Shown: one piece after another, positions 1 through 12,897 of the stretch
Position numbering within the stretch: the stretch's first letter is position 1
Layout of the letters: the number at the start of each line of letters is the position of its first letter
Assembly: GCF_000527155.1 (NCBI RefSeq)
Contig: NZ_AZUQ01000001.1
Coordinates: forward strand, 421,891 to 485,890
Direction: 5' to 3'
Length of the DNA stretch: 64,000 nt
Origin: Haloglycomyces albus DSM 45210
Lineage (GTDB): Bacteria > Actinomycetota > Actinomycetes > Mycobacteriales > Micromonosporaceae
Notes under the pieces: generated by a model
What the model was told of the DNA's origin: nothing
Database searches by the model: none
Seen by the model: only the letters and a program-made list of their open reading frames with translations
Program-made: the position numbers and the translations under genes

Positions 1-3980
<3,980 letters not shown>

Positions 3981-4168
3981 CCAAAAACAAAAATGTTAAG
4001 GCAAATGCCGAAAACTCAACCTGACCACAATAATCCAAAAAATATCGGAATAAAGAAATCAACAGTCATACAAACCAACCAAACAACACCACCACCATGC
4101 CCAAACAGACACAACAACAGCATCATCCAGCCAGCCCGCACGCTGACTATCCAAACACCCTGTTCAGT

Positions 4169-4181
4169 TCTCAAACAACAC
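4169..4181 (-). promoter_or_regulatory. boxA-like rRNA leader motif, 16S leader copy
   Basis: The transcript strand reads GTGTTGTTTGAGA followed by ACTGAACAGG. The 13-mer is identical to the one in the 16S-23S spacer at 1861-1873. It lies about 190 bases ahead of the 16S 5' end and downstream of the candidate promoter, as expected for an antitermination or processing element. Confidence 0.55.
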
Positions 4182-4233
4182 GCCACAACCAACAACACCA
4201 CAAAACAGCATCACCAGCCGAAGCAACCCCTCA

Positions 4234-4261
4234 ACATTACCAAACCCCACCAGAAAGTCAA
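4234..4261 (-). promoter_or_regulatory. candidate rRNA operon promoter
   Basis: Reading the minus strand there is a TTGACT box (4261-4256), a 16-bp spacer and a TAATGT box (4239-4234). This places the start of the transcript about 250 bases ahead of 16S. The rest of the region 3981-4591 holds the leader and no gene. Other promoters, as is usual for rRNA operons, may lie further up towards 4590 but I could not find a convincing second pair. Confidence 0.45.
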
Positions 4262-4591
4262 GAACAACCCCCAGTAGACCGCATCACACAGACACGCCAG
4301 CAAGCCAAAGGCACCACCAACACAACCAAACAACACCCAACCCCAACAGAGCCAAGCCACCCACAACAACACAACCAAAATGTCGCATTCCTGCCGGTCT
4401 GTCCGATTGCCTCGGCGACAAGAACTAATTTACGGCACTTATCCTGACCGCTATTGCAAGCCCCCCAAGCATAGTGACTCAGCACTCCAACAGGAGGAAC
4501 CTTCCCTGGTAATCCGCATAACCAGGGACGTGAGATATCCACAATTATCGACTGCACGGGAGGAGCCGTACTCCGCACGAGCCACTAACGA

Positions 4592-5212
4592 TTACGTGCC
4601 GATGCCTTGCAGAAGTGTGTCAACGACTTTGGGTGCGAAGTCGTCTGAATTCAAGTCGGGGAAGTTCTCATAGACCCGAACGGACATGAGCGGGCTGATA
4701 AACATGACCACCGCCAGATCGAGATCGACGTCTGGACGGACCTCTCCTCGTTCAATCCCTCGTTGGAATACGTCTTTGATGAACTGGCGACGCTTTTGCA
4801 TCACCCGGTCGTTGTGCTCTCGCAATTTCTCATTGCTCTTCAATTCCAGGGAAATCGCCTTAAACACCGCCAGTTCGTGCGGGCTAAGATCGGTTCTCAT
4901 ATTGGAAGCGAGCCGAATAAGGTCGTCGCGCACACTCGTGTGCGGCAAGTCCTGCACTACCGCTGCCTTGATGCTGTCAACCGCCGCTACGATGAGCTCT
5001 TCTTTCGAACTCCAACGCCGATAGATCGTCGCCTTCGAAACGCCGGATCGATCCGCGATCGCTTCAATGCTGATCGACCCGACGCTTCCGCGTTCCACTA
5101 GGAGGTCCAAAGCAGCCAACAGTATTGACCTACTGGCTTCGCTACTACGTGGTCTCCCCTGCTGTGCACAGGTATCGTCACACGACTGGCCTTCTCTTTG
5201 AACTCCATCCAT
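4592..5212 (-). CDS. TetR/AcrR-family transcriptional regulator
   Basis: This 206-residue protein has the TetR layout. The N-terminal helix-turn-helix domain (about residues 20-66) includes ILLAALDLLVERG and the recognition-helix region GVSKATIYRRWSSKEEL, followed by an all-helical ligand-binding domain. The gene lies 31 bases downstream of the efflux-pump gene on the same strand. It is therefore probably co-transcribed with the pump and likely represses its own operon. A 19-bp palindrome at 6856-6874, in the pump promoter, is the best candidate operator. The ligand is unknown; lipophilic or cationic drugs are typical of such pairs. Start is the ATG at 5212. Confidence 0.92.
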   Translation of the reverse strand: MDGVQREGQSCDDTCAQQGRPRSSEASRSILLAALDLLVERGSVGSISIEAIADRSGVSKATIYRRWSSKEELIVAAVDSIKAAVVQDLPHTSVRDDLIRLASNMRTDLSPHELAVFKAISLELKSNEKLREHNDRVMQKRRQFIKDVFQRGIERGEVRPDVDLDLAVVMFISPLMSVRVYENFPDLNSDDFAPKVVDTLLQGIGT

Positions 5213-5243
5213 GGCACCATCTTCTCATTGACCCGGCGTTCGG

Positions 5244-6833
5244 TTACGCCTTCTGTTCTGCATCCGAGGCTTGCTTCATGACCTGCCCTTTGGTCGGGAA
5301 GAACAGAGCGACCACGATTGCCGCCAAAACTCCGACACCGACCGCACACCATGCCGTCAGGTGCATGGCTTGAACGAACGATTCGTTGGCCGCCGACATG
5401 ACTGATCCGGTCTGTTCCGGAGGCACCGCCCCTTCTTCGACCGCACCATAGGTGGAAGCGATCGAATCCTGTGCTTCAGCGGGCAGCTGCGGAGCATCAA
5501 CGGTGACCTGGCTGCGGTAGTTCTGCGCCATTACCGTTCCGAGTACCGCCACGCCGAGGGACCCGCCGACTTGGCGCAAGGTGTTGGCGAGTGATGAAGC
5601 CACACCGGCCTTCTCCTTTGGGACCGACGACATCAAGGTGTTCATCGCCGGTGGCATGAGGTTGGACATTCCCGTGCCCTGAATGGCGAACAAAAGGACC
5701 ATGACCCAGGTGGGAGTGTCCGTCTCCAGTTGCGTAGCAATGCCCAACGAGGTCATCACCAGTCCCGACCCCGCGAGTCCGACCGCCTTTGGTCCGAAAC
5801 GCTCCACCATGTTGTTGGACAGGGGCGAAAAGATCATCATCGAAGCCGCGAAGGGAAGGAACAACATCCCCGCTTGGAAGGGACTGAACCCCTTGACGAT
5901 CTGAATGTAGAACGTCATGAAGAAGATAACCGCCATCGACGCGAAGAAGATGAGGGCGATGATTCCCGACGAAGCGGCGAATCGCGCGTTCTTGAACAGG
6001 TTCATGTCCAAAGACGCATACGGGATTCGCTTTTCCCACAGTACGAATCCGGTGAGTACGACGATTCCAATGAGCAACGGTCCCCAAACGCTGAGCGTGC
6101 CCCACTGACCGGAGTCCCCGGCCTCAATGATCCCGTAGGTCAAGGCGACGAGACCAACGATGGTCAGAATCATTCCGACCACGTCGGTGCGCAGCTTGGG
6201 GCCCTTCGATTCGGGAGCCATGATCACGATGAGAGCCATGGCCACGATCACAATGGGTACGTTAATGAGGAAGATCGATCCCCACCAGAACCGCTCCAGC
6301 AGGACCCCGGCCAACATGGGCCCGAGTGCGCCACCGGCCCCTACGGCCGCAGTCCAAATCCCGAGAGCCTTGGGGAATTCCTTGTTCGAAAACACCGAGC
6401 GCAGCAGAGAAAGCGTCGACGGCATCATGGCCGCCGCCCCGACACCTTGAAGCGCGCGATACCAGATCAACTGTGTTGGGTTAAGGGCATAGGCCGATAG
6501 CAGGGAAGCGATACCGAACACAAGCAAGCCGATAAGCAATAGTCTCTTTCGCCCGAACTTGTCACCGATAATCCCAAAGGCGAATAGAAGACCGGCAAAA
6601 ACGAGCGTATAGGAGTTGATCATCCACGCCAATTCGCTCTGGGAGGCTCCGATCCCGTCATTGGGATCGGCCAGAGTCTTCATGGCCACGTTCAGAACGG
6701 TGTTGTCCAAAACCACGATGATGAGGCTGAGAACGAGTACAGCCAGAATCCACCACCGATAGGGGTGTCCTTTGTCTGCTTCGATGTCGGAGGCGTCCGA
6801 TACGGTTTCCGACGTTGATTCGCGTGTTGACAT
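5244..6833 (-). CDS. MFS drug transporter, DHA2 (14-TM) type
   Basis: This is an integral membrane proton antiporter of the major facilitator superfamily, about 529 residues from the ATG at 6833. About 14 hydrophobic segments run from residue ~30 to the end. Family features include the motif-A-like loop GDKFGRKRLLLIGL and the motif-C-like segment GPMLAGVLL, as in QacA/EmrB-type pumps. The frame stays open upstream to 7007, but the longer version would begin inside the promoter region, and the polar MSTRESTS start is preferred. The gene heads a two-gene unit with the tetR gene. The operator-like palindrome lies 23 bases upstream of the start. The substrate cannot be read from the sequence. Confidence 0.9.
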   Translation of the reverse strand: MSTRESTSETVSDASDIEADKGHPYRWWILAVLVLSLIIVVLDNTVLNVAMKTLADPNDGIGASQSELAWMINSYTLVFAGLLFAFGIIGDKFGRKRLLLIGLLVFGIASLLSAYALNPTQLIWYRALQGVGAAAMMPSTLSLLRSVFSNKEFPKALGIWTAAVGAGGALGPMLAGVLLERFWWGSIFLINVPIVIVAMALIVIMAPESKGPKLRTDVVGMILTIVGLVALTYGIIEAGDSGQWGTLSVWGPLLIGIVVLTGFVLWEKRIPYASLDMNLFKNARFAASSGIIALIFFASMAVIFFMTFYIQIVKGFSPFQAGMLFLPFAASMMIFSPLSNNMVERFGPKAVGLAGSGLVMTSLGIATQLETDTPTWVMVLLFAIQGTGMSNLMPPAMNTLMSSVPKEKAGVASSLANTLRQVGGSLGVAVLGTVMAQNYRSQVTVDAPQLPAEAQDSIASTYGAVEEGAVPPEQTGSVMSAANESFVQAMHLTAWCAVGVGVLAAIVVALFFPTKGQVMKQASDAEQKA

Positions 6834-6855
6834 GTTTTTCACAATACCACTTCCA

Positions 6856-6874
6856 ATACGAAACCGTATCGTAT
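6856..6874 (-). promoter_or_regulatory. TetR operator-like palindrome at the pump promoter
   Basis: ATACGA and TCGTAT flank a 7-bp centre, giving a 19-bp inverted repeat. The minus strand carries TTGAAC about 18 bases above TATACG, so the palindrome would overlap the -10 box and start point of the pump transcript. This position suits repression by the TetR protein encoded at the end of the same operon. Binding is inferred. Confidence 0.6.
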
Positions 6875-7035
6875 AGTAACTAACGTCACGGACGTTCAAC
6901 TTCCTCATAATCAGCGATGTTTGCTTGGGGCACAGAACAATACGAAATCGAACGCAGTCCGTTCTCAGGTGCCCTGGATACAGAAAGGGCCCCGCTGGAA
7001 GCTCCAAGCGGGACCCATGTCATCTGTATCGCACC

Positions 7036-8502
7036 TTATCGGTTGCGTCGTGATTTGCCACGTGCCTCTTTCTCGGCACGAACTCGTTCCAACCGTTCGG
7101 CACGACGTGCGTCGTGCTCGGCGCGACGCTCTTCAGCAGACTTCCTGTCGGTCCGTTCGAACCTGATGTCCTTTCCGCGCGGGCTGACGGTCGCCAATAG
7201 TTCGGGATCGGTGGGCTCCCACTCAAATTCGTGTTCTCCGATTTTGACGATCGAACCCGGCACCGCTCCGGCCTTCACCAATTCGTCCTCGACACCGAGA
7301 TTGGCCAAGCGGTCGCCCAGATAACCAATGGCTTCCTCGTTCTGGAAGTTCGTCGTCTGAATCCAACGTTCCGGTTTCTTACCCACAACCTCAAACTCGA
7401 CATCCCCCTCAAACGCCGGCGTGCGGCTGTAAACCTGGAAGGCATCGCTTTCGACACCCTTCGGTTTGATGACGACTCGGGGTGCCTCCGGTTCGGGCTG
7501 CTTCGCCCGGTAGGTCTCCACGGCTTCGGCGAAGGCAAAGGACAGCTGGCGAAGACCCGTTCGCGTCACCGCGCTGACTTCATAGATGGGCCACCCGTGT
7601 TCTTCCAATCGGGGCCGCACCATCTCCGCCAAATCCTGGCCGTCGGGAACGTCGATCTTATTCAAGACAATAATGCGAGGCTTATCGTGCAGACCGCCGT
7701 ATTCTTCAAGTTCGGATTCAATGACGGCGATGTCGTCAATCGGATTTCGATCGCTCTCCAAATTGGCGGTGTCGACGACGTGAGCCAGAACCGCACACCG
7801 TTCGATATGGCGCAGGAACTCCAATCCCAGCCCTTTACCACCGGCTGCCCCCGGGATGAGACCCGGCACGTCGGCGACGGTGTACGTCGTATCACCGGCG
7901 GCGACAACGCCCAAGTTCGGAGTCAGGGTGGTGAATGGATAGTCCGCGATCTTGGGCCGGGCCGCAGACATATTGGCAATCAACGACGACTTTCCGGCTG
8001 AGGGATACCCGATCAGACCAACATCGGCAACGCTCTTCAGCTCCAGCACCACGCTAAAGCTCGGTCCCGGCTCACCCAATTCGGCGAAACCGGGGGCACG
8101 CCGTCGGCGGCTGATCAGGGAAGCATTCCCCCGACCACCACGCCCGCCTCGGGCGATGGTCACTTCCGTTCCATTTCCAGTCAAATCAGCAATTTCTTCC
8201 CCGTCCGCGAAGAGGACCGTGCCGTTGGGCACAGGGACGCGCAGAGTTTCACCGCGAGCGCCGTCGCGATTGTCGCCACGTCCATGGGAACCGTTGCCGG
8301 CTTTCAGTTGTTTTTTAAAGTGCAAGTCGAGGAGGGTGTGCGCGTTCGGGTCGACGTAAAAGATCACATCGCCGCCGTGTCCGCCGTCCCCACCGTCGGG
8401 TCCGCCCAACGGTCGGAACTTCTCTCGGTGGATTGAGACGCAACCATTACCGCCTGAACCGGCACTGACCTCGAGTTTCACCCGGTCGATAAAATTAGCC
8501 AC
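7036..8502 (-). CDS. obg: Obg/CgtA ribosome-assembly GTPase
   Basis: The 488-residue Obg protein is a GTPase that works in 50S ribosome assembly and stress control. The glycine-rich Obg fold spans about residues 1-160 ([27 protein letters not shown]). The G domain follows with the P-loop GYPSAGKSS, then DVPGLI, NKID and SAV. A C-terminal OCT domain follows, as in other actinobacteria, and a charged tail rich in Arg/Glu ends the protein. The start is a GTG at 8502. Nothing suggests rpmA or rplU next to it in this window, although in many bacteria they precede obg; here a tRNA gene lies upstream on the other strand. Confidence 0.97.
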   Translation of the reverse strand: MANFIDRVKLEVSAGSGGNGCVSIHREKFRPLGGPDGGDGGHGGDVIFYVDPNAHTLLDLHFKKQLKAGNGSHGRGDNRDGARGETLRVPVPNGTVLFADGEEIADLTGNGTEVTIARGGRGGRGNASLISRRRRAPGFAELGEPGPSFSVVLELKSVADVGLIGYPSAGKSSLIANMSAARPKIADYPFTTLTPNLGVVAAGDTTYTVADVPGLIPGAAGGKGLGLEFLRHIERCAVLAHVVDTANLESDRNPIDDIAVIESELEEYGGLHDKPRIIVLNKIDVPDGQDLAEMVRPRLEEHGWPIYEVSAVTRTGLRQLSFAFAEAVETYRAKQPEPEAPRVVIKPKGVESDAFQVYSRTPAFEGDVEFEVVGKKPERWIQTTNFQNEEAIGYLGDRLANLGVEDELVKAGAVPGSIVKIGEHEFEWEPTDPELLATVSPRGKDIRFERTDRKSAEERRAEHDARRAERLERVRAEKEARGKSRRNR

Positions 8503-8610
8503 GGCTCAAGCTTAACCGCTTGGACCCCCCTCGCAATCGGTCGCCGCGACTCGTGCTAAAGTTTTATCTCGTTGCGGGAAATTCACCGGGAACGGGAGAT
8601 AACCGTGTAA

Positions 8611-8683
8611 GCGCCGTTAGCTCAAGTGGCAGAGCAATTGACTCTTAATCAATGGGTTCGGGGTTCGAGTCCCTGACGGCGCA
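8611..8683 (+). tRNA. tRNA-Lys (anticodon CTT)
   Basis: A complete cloverleaf fits. The acceptor stem is GCGCCGT/ACGGCGC. The anticodon stem ATTGA/TCAAT surrounds the loop CTCTTAA, with anticodon CTT at 8644-8646. The T-arm is GGGTTCGAGTCCC, and the discriminator base is A at 8683. CCA is not encoded. A strong terminator follows. Confidence 0.97.
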
Positions 8684-8697
8684 CAATTCACAGTGAA

Positions 8698-8731
8698 AGG
8701 CTGGAATCTCAAGCGAGATTCCAGCCTTTTT
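8698..8731 (+). terminator. intrinsic terminator of tRNA-Lys
   Basis: AGGCTGGAATCTC pairs perfectly with GAGATTCCAGCCT across a 4-base loop, followed by TTTT. It begins 15 bases after the tRNA. Confidence 0.92.
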
Positions 8732-8870
8732 CGTTTGTTCGAGTGATCATTGTCGAATTCCGGCGGAGCCGGGTGGTTCCCGAGTTTCCACGGTCGACTG
8801 TCTTGTACCGCTGCCGTGGGCGCCCTTTATGCGGGATAATGAGTATTACTCGAAAAGGGGGTGAAATACA

Positions 8871-9146
8871 ATGAGCCCGGCGATGCTCACCACACATTGG
8901 GACATCCAGGTCGACTTGGAAGAGGACCAAGACTACTGCGTTGCCACCGCTCGATTGACGCGCCGTGACGGCAGCACGCATAGCTGCGTAGGCCGCGCTA
9001 GGCGCAACCCCACGGATCGCCCCATGGCGCAGATCGGGGAAGAGTTGGCGAGCGCTCGGGCGCTGGCGGAGTTGAGTCGTGTTCTGCTGAGTGACGCGTC
9101 AAAGGACGTCGAGTTTAACGTCAGACGGGGAGACCCCGAACGCTAA
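8871..9146 (+). CDS. DUF1876 domain protein
   Basis: A 91-residue protein matching the DUF1876 family, small actinobacterial proteins with a dsRBD-like fold such as M. tuberculosis Rv2632c. Family features are the THWDIQVDL strand, the RPMAQIGEELASARALAEL helix region and a short charged end. The start at 8871 has a strong ribosome site (aaaaggggg) 8 bases ahead. It stands alone between tRNA-Lys and the deformylase. The function of the family is not known. Confidence 0.85.
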   Translation: MSPAMLTTHWDIQVDLEEDQDYCVATARLTRRDGSTHSCVGRARRNPTDRPMAQIGEELASARALAELSRVLLSDASKDVEFNVRRGDPER

Positions 9147-9235
9147 GCGGTTTGATACGACAGTCGGCGCCGAATGTGTCGTTGCCGCCGCCCGGCGACA
9201 GCGACACTCTTCGGACGAGTGGTCAGGTGCCGGCT

Positions 9236-9757
9236 CTAGGCGTTGCTTTCGCTGAGTCCGGCGTTTTTCAGGAGACGCTTACGTACCTTTTTAGGTAGTT
9301 TGTCCACGTACACCGTCCCGTTCAAGTGATCGGTTTCGTGTTGGAGACACCGTGCTAGGAAACCGGTTCCTTCCAGAGTGATGTCTTTGCCGTTTTTGTC
9401 CTTCCCCGTCACCACCGCATGGTCGGCTCGGGCGACCTCGGTGTATTCCCCTGGAACGGACAGGCAGCCCTCGTTTTCCAGAACCAGTTTGCGCTCGCCT
9501 TCCACCGCCTGGAGTTCCGGATTCACAATATGCGCCACCGTGTGTTTTCCCTCATCGTCAGGGCAGTCGATCACAAAGACTCGGGCGTTCACTCCGATTT
9601 GGTTCGCTGCCAGTCCGACACCGTCGGCTTCGTACATGCTGGCGAACATGTCGTCAACGAGCTCAGCGAGCTCTTGGTCGAATTCGGTTACCTCAGTGCA
9701 GCGCTGATGCAGGACGGGGTCGCCGTAGTGCACGATGGGGCGTACGTTGCCGGACAA
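9236..9757 (-). CDS. def: peptide deformylase
   Basis: This 173-residue enzyme removes the formyl group from the N-terminal methionine of nascent proteins. All three motifs are present: GVGLAANQIG (about residues 46-55), EGCLSVPG (~94-101) and the metal-binding QHETDH (~138-143). The start is a TTG at 9757, chosen because AAGGAG lies 5 bases upstream and no ATG or GTG fits. The lysine-rich C-terminus (KLPKKVRKRLLK) is ordinary. The gene is monocistronic by position. Confidence 0.96.
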   Translation of the reverse strand: MSGNVRPIVHYGDPVLHQRCTEVTEFDQELAELVDDMFASMYEADGVGLAANQIGVNARVFVIDCPDDEGKHTVAHIVNPELQAVEGERKLVLENEGCLSVPGEYTEVARADHAVVTGKDKNGKDITLEGTGFLARCLQHETDHLNGTVYVDKLPKKVRKRLLKNAGLSESNA

Positions 9758-9864
9758 GTTGACTCCTTGGGTGAAAAGACACGAGCTTGTTGCAAACTCT
9801 GTGCAATATTAACTCACCCGAGGGCGTCAACCCGCCTACCCGGTCGGAAGCACCCTGAACGGGT

Positions 9865-10308
9865 TCAGTCGTCCGCCGGATAGATGTCCTCTCCGTCGAT
9901 TCGGATCGCGAAGGGAGCGAGATCCTCCTCGGCGGGTCCCTGGGTCACTTGGCCGGAAATATCGTACTCGGACAGGTGGTTGGGGCAGACTATGACTCCA
10001 TCATCGTCCGGCGCTTGAACGATGGTGCCCTGATGGGTGCATCGAGCGTCATAAGCGGCGATATCGCCTTCCGTCGGTTGCACCAGAACGACGGTTCCGA
10101 CCACGATCCCGCCACCCGTCGGGACGTCGGATGTCCGTGCCAGCGGTTCGTTTGGATCCGGCTCTTGCTGTTCGGTGGGGTTGTCATCTTGGGTCGTTCC
10201 GCATGCGGCCAAGACGCCTGCGGTCCCGATCCCCACCGCACCGCAGAGGAGCGACCGGCGCGAAGAAAGGACGGCACGCGCCGTCTCTCGACGTTTATCG
10301 TTGTGCAT
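9865..10308 (-). CDS. Rieske [2Fe-2S] lipoprotein
   Basis: A secreted iron-sulfur protein of about 147 residues. Its N-terminus SSRRSLLCGAVGIG resembles a twin-arginine signal, followed by the lipobox LAAC, so the mature protein is probably membrane-anchored outside the cell. The Rieske cluster ligands are visible as CTHQG and CPNHLSEYD, spaced as in small soluble Rieske proteins. The second usually has a Cys-x2-His; here it is CPNH. The start is uncertain: ATG at 10308 is used, but the frame stays open to an ATG at 10344, and neither has a good ribosome site. The redox partner is unknown; many actinobacteria have such stand-alone Rieske lipoproteins. Confidence 0.88.
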   Translation of the reverse strand: MHNDKRRETARAVLSSRRSLLCGAVGIGTAGVLAACGTTQDDNPTEQQEPDPNEPLARTSDVPTGGGIVVGTVVLVQPTEGDIAAYDARCTHQGTIVQAPDDDGVIVCPNHLSEYDISGQVTQGPAEEDLAPFAIRIDGEDIYPADD

Positions 10309-10384
10309 GTTAAAGAAATACCATACTGCGAGCCCCAAAGGCATACATGCGATTGTTATTCGTCTATGTTTTTTGGGGAGGTCG

Positions 10385-10419
10385 AAAAAGGAGGACCGGC
10401 CCCAGTAGGCCGATCCTCC
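10385..10419 (-). terminator. intrinsic terminator of the subtilase gene
   Basis: On the minus strand GGAGGATCGGCC pairs with GGCCGGTCCTCC with one mismatch, followed by TTTTT. It lies about 40 bases past the subtilase stop codon. Confidence 0.8.
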
Positions 10420-10460
10420 CCGGATGATTCAACCGCATAAACCGTAGCGGCTAATGACGT

Positions 10461-11651
10461 CTAGCCCACGTAGAGAAGCAGGTTCGGGCTTCCCTTCGGG
10501 TCGGAGACGACACCGCTGGTGGCGTTTCCGGTAATGTGGTCATTAACCTGAGACGGCGAGGCGCTCGGGTTGCCCTCCAAGTAAAGCGCGGCACCGCCGG
10601 CTACGTGTGGTGAAGCCATCGACGTTCCGCTGATGGTATTGGTGTCGTCATCTCCCTTGTGCCAAGCGGAGGTGATGTCGACGCCGGGAGCGAAGAGGTC
10701 AACGCAGTCTCCCCAGTTGGAGAAGGAGGCCCGAGTGTCGGTGTCGTCGGTCGCGCCGACGGTGAGAGCGTCCGGCGTGCTGGCCGGAGATTTGGTGCAG
10801 GCGTCGGCGTCCTCGTTACCGGCAGCGAGCGCGTAGGTGACTCCGCTGTCGATCGAGTTGGCGACCGCGTCGTTGACCGAGTCGCTGTAGCCTCCGCCCA
10901 GGCTCATGTTGGCCACGGCGGGCTTGACGGCATTGTCGGTGACCCAGTTGATCCCGTCGATGACCGAGGCCCACGATCCACCGCCGTTGCAGCGCAAGAC
11001 CTTAACCGCGACCAGATCGACGTTCTTCGCAATACCGTATTCGGCTCCCCCGACGGTGCCGGCGACGTGGGTGCCGTGTCCGTTGCAGTCCTTGTCGGGG
11101 CCACCGACGGTGTTGGTGCCCCAGGTGGCGCGACCTTCGAACTCGTTGTGCGAGATCCGAATGCCGGTGTCGATGACGTAGGCGGTGACGCCGGAGCCGG
11201 TCGCCGGGTAGTCGTAGACGCCGTCGAGCGGCAGTTCACGCTGGTCACTACGGTCGAGACCCCAGGTCGGGTCCGACTGCGCCTGCAGCTGGACGGTGGC
11301 GTTCTGCTCGACGTAGTCGACGCGTGGGTGGCCCGCGAGACGCTTGGCCTCTTTCTCCGTCATGGTGGCCTCAAAGCCGTCCAATGCGGAGTCCCAGGTC
11401 CGCTCGACTTCGGCGCCGTACTTCTGAGCCAAGCCGTGCGCGGCCCGGTCCACCTGAGGCGTGTCATTGAGAACAACGATGTAGCTGTCGTTGATCGTGT
11501 TGGCCTCGTCGGCTCCGCGAACGGTCCCCTCGGCATTCGCAGGCGAGGCGCCGGCGAACACGGCGATCGCCATCGCACCCGTCATGGCTCCCAGCGTGGC
11601 GAACGGTCGGAAGCGGTTCCGCCCACTGGATTTCATTCGAATGGATTCCAT
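10461..11651 (-). CDS. secreted subtilisin-like serine protease (S8, proteinase K/aqualysin type)
   Basis: A 396-residue secreted endopeptidase made as a pre-pro-protein. The signal peptide ends near residue 40 (ASPANA). The I9 inhibitor propeptide spans about 55-120 (SYIVVLNDT to VDYVEQNATV). The S8 domain has the full catalytic triad: Asp161 (VIDTGI), His192 (GHGTHVAG) and Ser344 (GTSMASPH), with the oxyanion Asn in AAGNE. Cys residues in the mature part suggest disulfides. The start ATG at 11651 has GGGAGAG 5 bases ahead. It is a single-gene unit with its own terminator. The promoter region upstream holds unusual AT-rich palindromes. Confidence 0.95.
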   Translation of the reverse strand: MESIRMKSSGRNRFRPFATLGAMTGAMAIAVFAGASPANAEGTVRGADEANTINDSYIVVLNDTPQVDRAAHGLAQKYGAEVERTWDSALDGFEATMTEKEAKRLAGHPRVDYVEQNATVQLQAQSDPTWGLDRSDQRELPLDGVYDYPATGSGVTAYVIDTGIRISHNEFEGRATWGTNTVGGPDKDCNGHGTHVAGTVGGAEYGIAKNVDLVAVKVLRCNGGGSWASVIDGINWVTDNAVKPAVANMSLGGGYSDSVNDAVANSIDSGVTYALAAGNEDADACTKSPASTPDALTVGATDDTDTRASFSNWGDCVDLFAPGVDITSAWHKGDDDTNTISGTSMASPHVAGGAALYLEGNPSASPSQVNDHITGNATSGVVSDPKGSPNLLLYVG

Positions 11652-12249
11652 CCGAACTCTCCCTTCAGTTTTCAGGTCAGCATCGGTGAGTCTTGGCTCG
11701 CTGAATCGGGCAAGTCGGTCAGCCCGGGTTCACAAACCAATTCTCTTTAATAAAAGAAATATTCATCTTTTATTAAATGCTTCCGCTCACGCTAAAGCTA
11801 GATCCGCACAAATACAAGACCGAATTTGTCTATATATAGACCACAGTGGCACAACAAAGGTATTGCCGAAGTCACCACGAACCCTCGGAGTGAGTATTTA
11901 AGGAACTGAAGAAAAGATCCGGGCGTCGGTTACTCGGCGTTCACACAGCCTACGCCAGTGCTCAGAAGGGACAGTGAGACTCGTTCTGAAAATGTCGTAC
12001 GTATGACTCTCGTCGCCATGGAAAATACTCAGGTCGATTGGTAGGACGCTTTCAGAGTGTCCGAACTACAGAGGGGTCGAAAAAATTCTAAAAACAGATC
12101 GCGCTACGACGGTGCCTACTCCCGATCCCCGATCAGATCGCCCAGCCTAACCATCCTTGGTTTCCCGCCAAGTAGGCTTACAGATAAGAATCGCTGTGGC
12201 GACCACACCTACGTCACAGCAATGTCGACGATCGGAAGCGGGCTGAGCA
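11652..12249. other. gene-free region with AT-rich palindromes
   Basis: No convincing gene lies in these 600 bases, which separate two divergent transcription units (subtilase and phoU). The half next to the subtilase is AT-rich. It holds an 11-bp perfect inverted repeat (TTAATAAAAGA, 8-base loop, 11747-11776) and a 14-bp perfect palindrome (GTCTATATATAGAC, 11828-11841). These may be operators or promoter elements of the subtilase gene. Confidence 0.5.
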
Positions 12250-12897
12250 GTGGGAAACATCTTCCATCAACATTTGGACGACTTGAATGAACTGCTGGTC
12301 GATATGTCCCAACGAACCGGGAGCGCGATGGAGCGAGCCGGGGGCGCACTGTTGACCGGTGACGTCGAACTGGCGCAACAGGCCGTTCAGGGTGATGACA
12401 CCATCAATCGCATCCAATACGAAGTTGAAGACCGGGTCGTGGAACTCATGACCCGATATCAACCCCTGGCCCACGACCTACGCTTCGTGCTGGGGTCCGC
12501 CCGCATTACGAGCGACCTCGAACGGGCCGCAGACTATGCCAAACACATCGCCACCACCGTCATCGAACGTGCTCCGTTTCCCGCCGTCCCCGAATTCCTC
12601 CACCCCCACTTCGAGACCATGGCACGGGCCGCCGCCCGCATCGGCGACAAGACCACCGAGATACTCACTTCACGGGACGTCGTCAAAGCCTCGCAGCTGT
12701 CGCTGGACGACGACGAACTGGACGCGGCGCAGGAGGCCGTCCACGACGCCTTCGCCGACTGGAACTACGGAGCACAGGCCGCCGTCGACGCCGCCCTGCT
12801 CGCCCGGTTCTTCGAAAGGTACGGGGATCATTCCGTTAAAGTGGCGCACCAAGTCGTGTATCTGGTGACCGGTGAGGTTCGCCTGGATCGTTCCTGA
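12250..12897 (+). CDS. phoU: phosphate signalling protein PhoU
   Basis: A 215-residue all-helical protein with two PhoU repeats, each with a metal-binding acidic face (DLERAADYAKHI in the first, RYGDHSVKVAH in the second). PhoU links the Pst phosphate importer to the sensor kinase (SenX3 or PhoR in actinobacteria) and keeps the regulon off when phosphate is plentiful. The start is a GTG at 12250. The gene lies about 800 bases ahead of pstS, with a lysoplasmalogenase-like gene on the other strand between. The 3' ends of phoU and that gene overlap by 62 bases. I see no PHO box ahead of phoU. Confidence 0.93.
   Translation: MGNIFHQHLDDLNELLVDMSQRTGSAMERAGGALLTGDVELAQQAVQGDDTINRIQYEVEDRVVELMTRYQPLAHDLRFVLGSARITSDLERAADYAKHIATTVIERAPFPAVPEFLHPHFETMARAAARIGDKTTEILTSRDVVKASQLSLDDDELDAAQEAVHDAFADWNYGAQAAVDAALLARFFERYGDHSVKVAHQVVYLVTGEVRLDRS

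Noticed and set aside
10659-11750. A 363-codon frame antisense to the subtilase gene
   Set aside because: It mirrors a GC-rich coding sequence; the subtilase frame has complete catalytic motifs, while this one has none.
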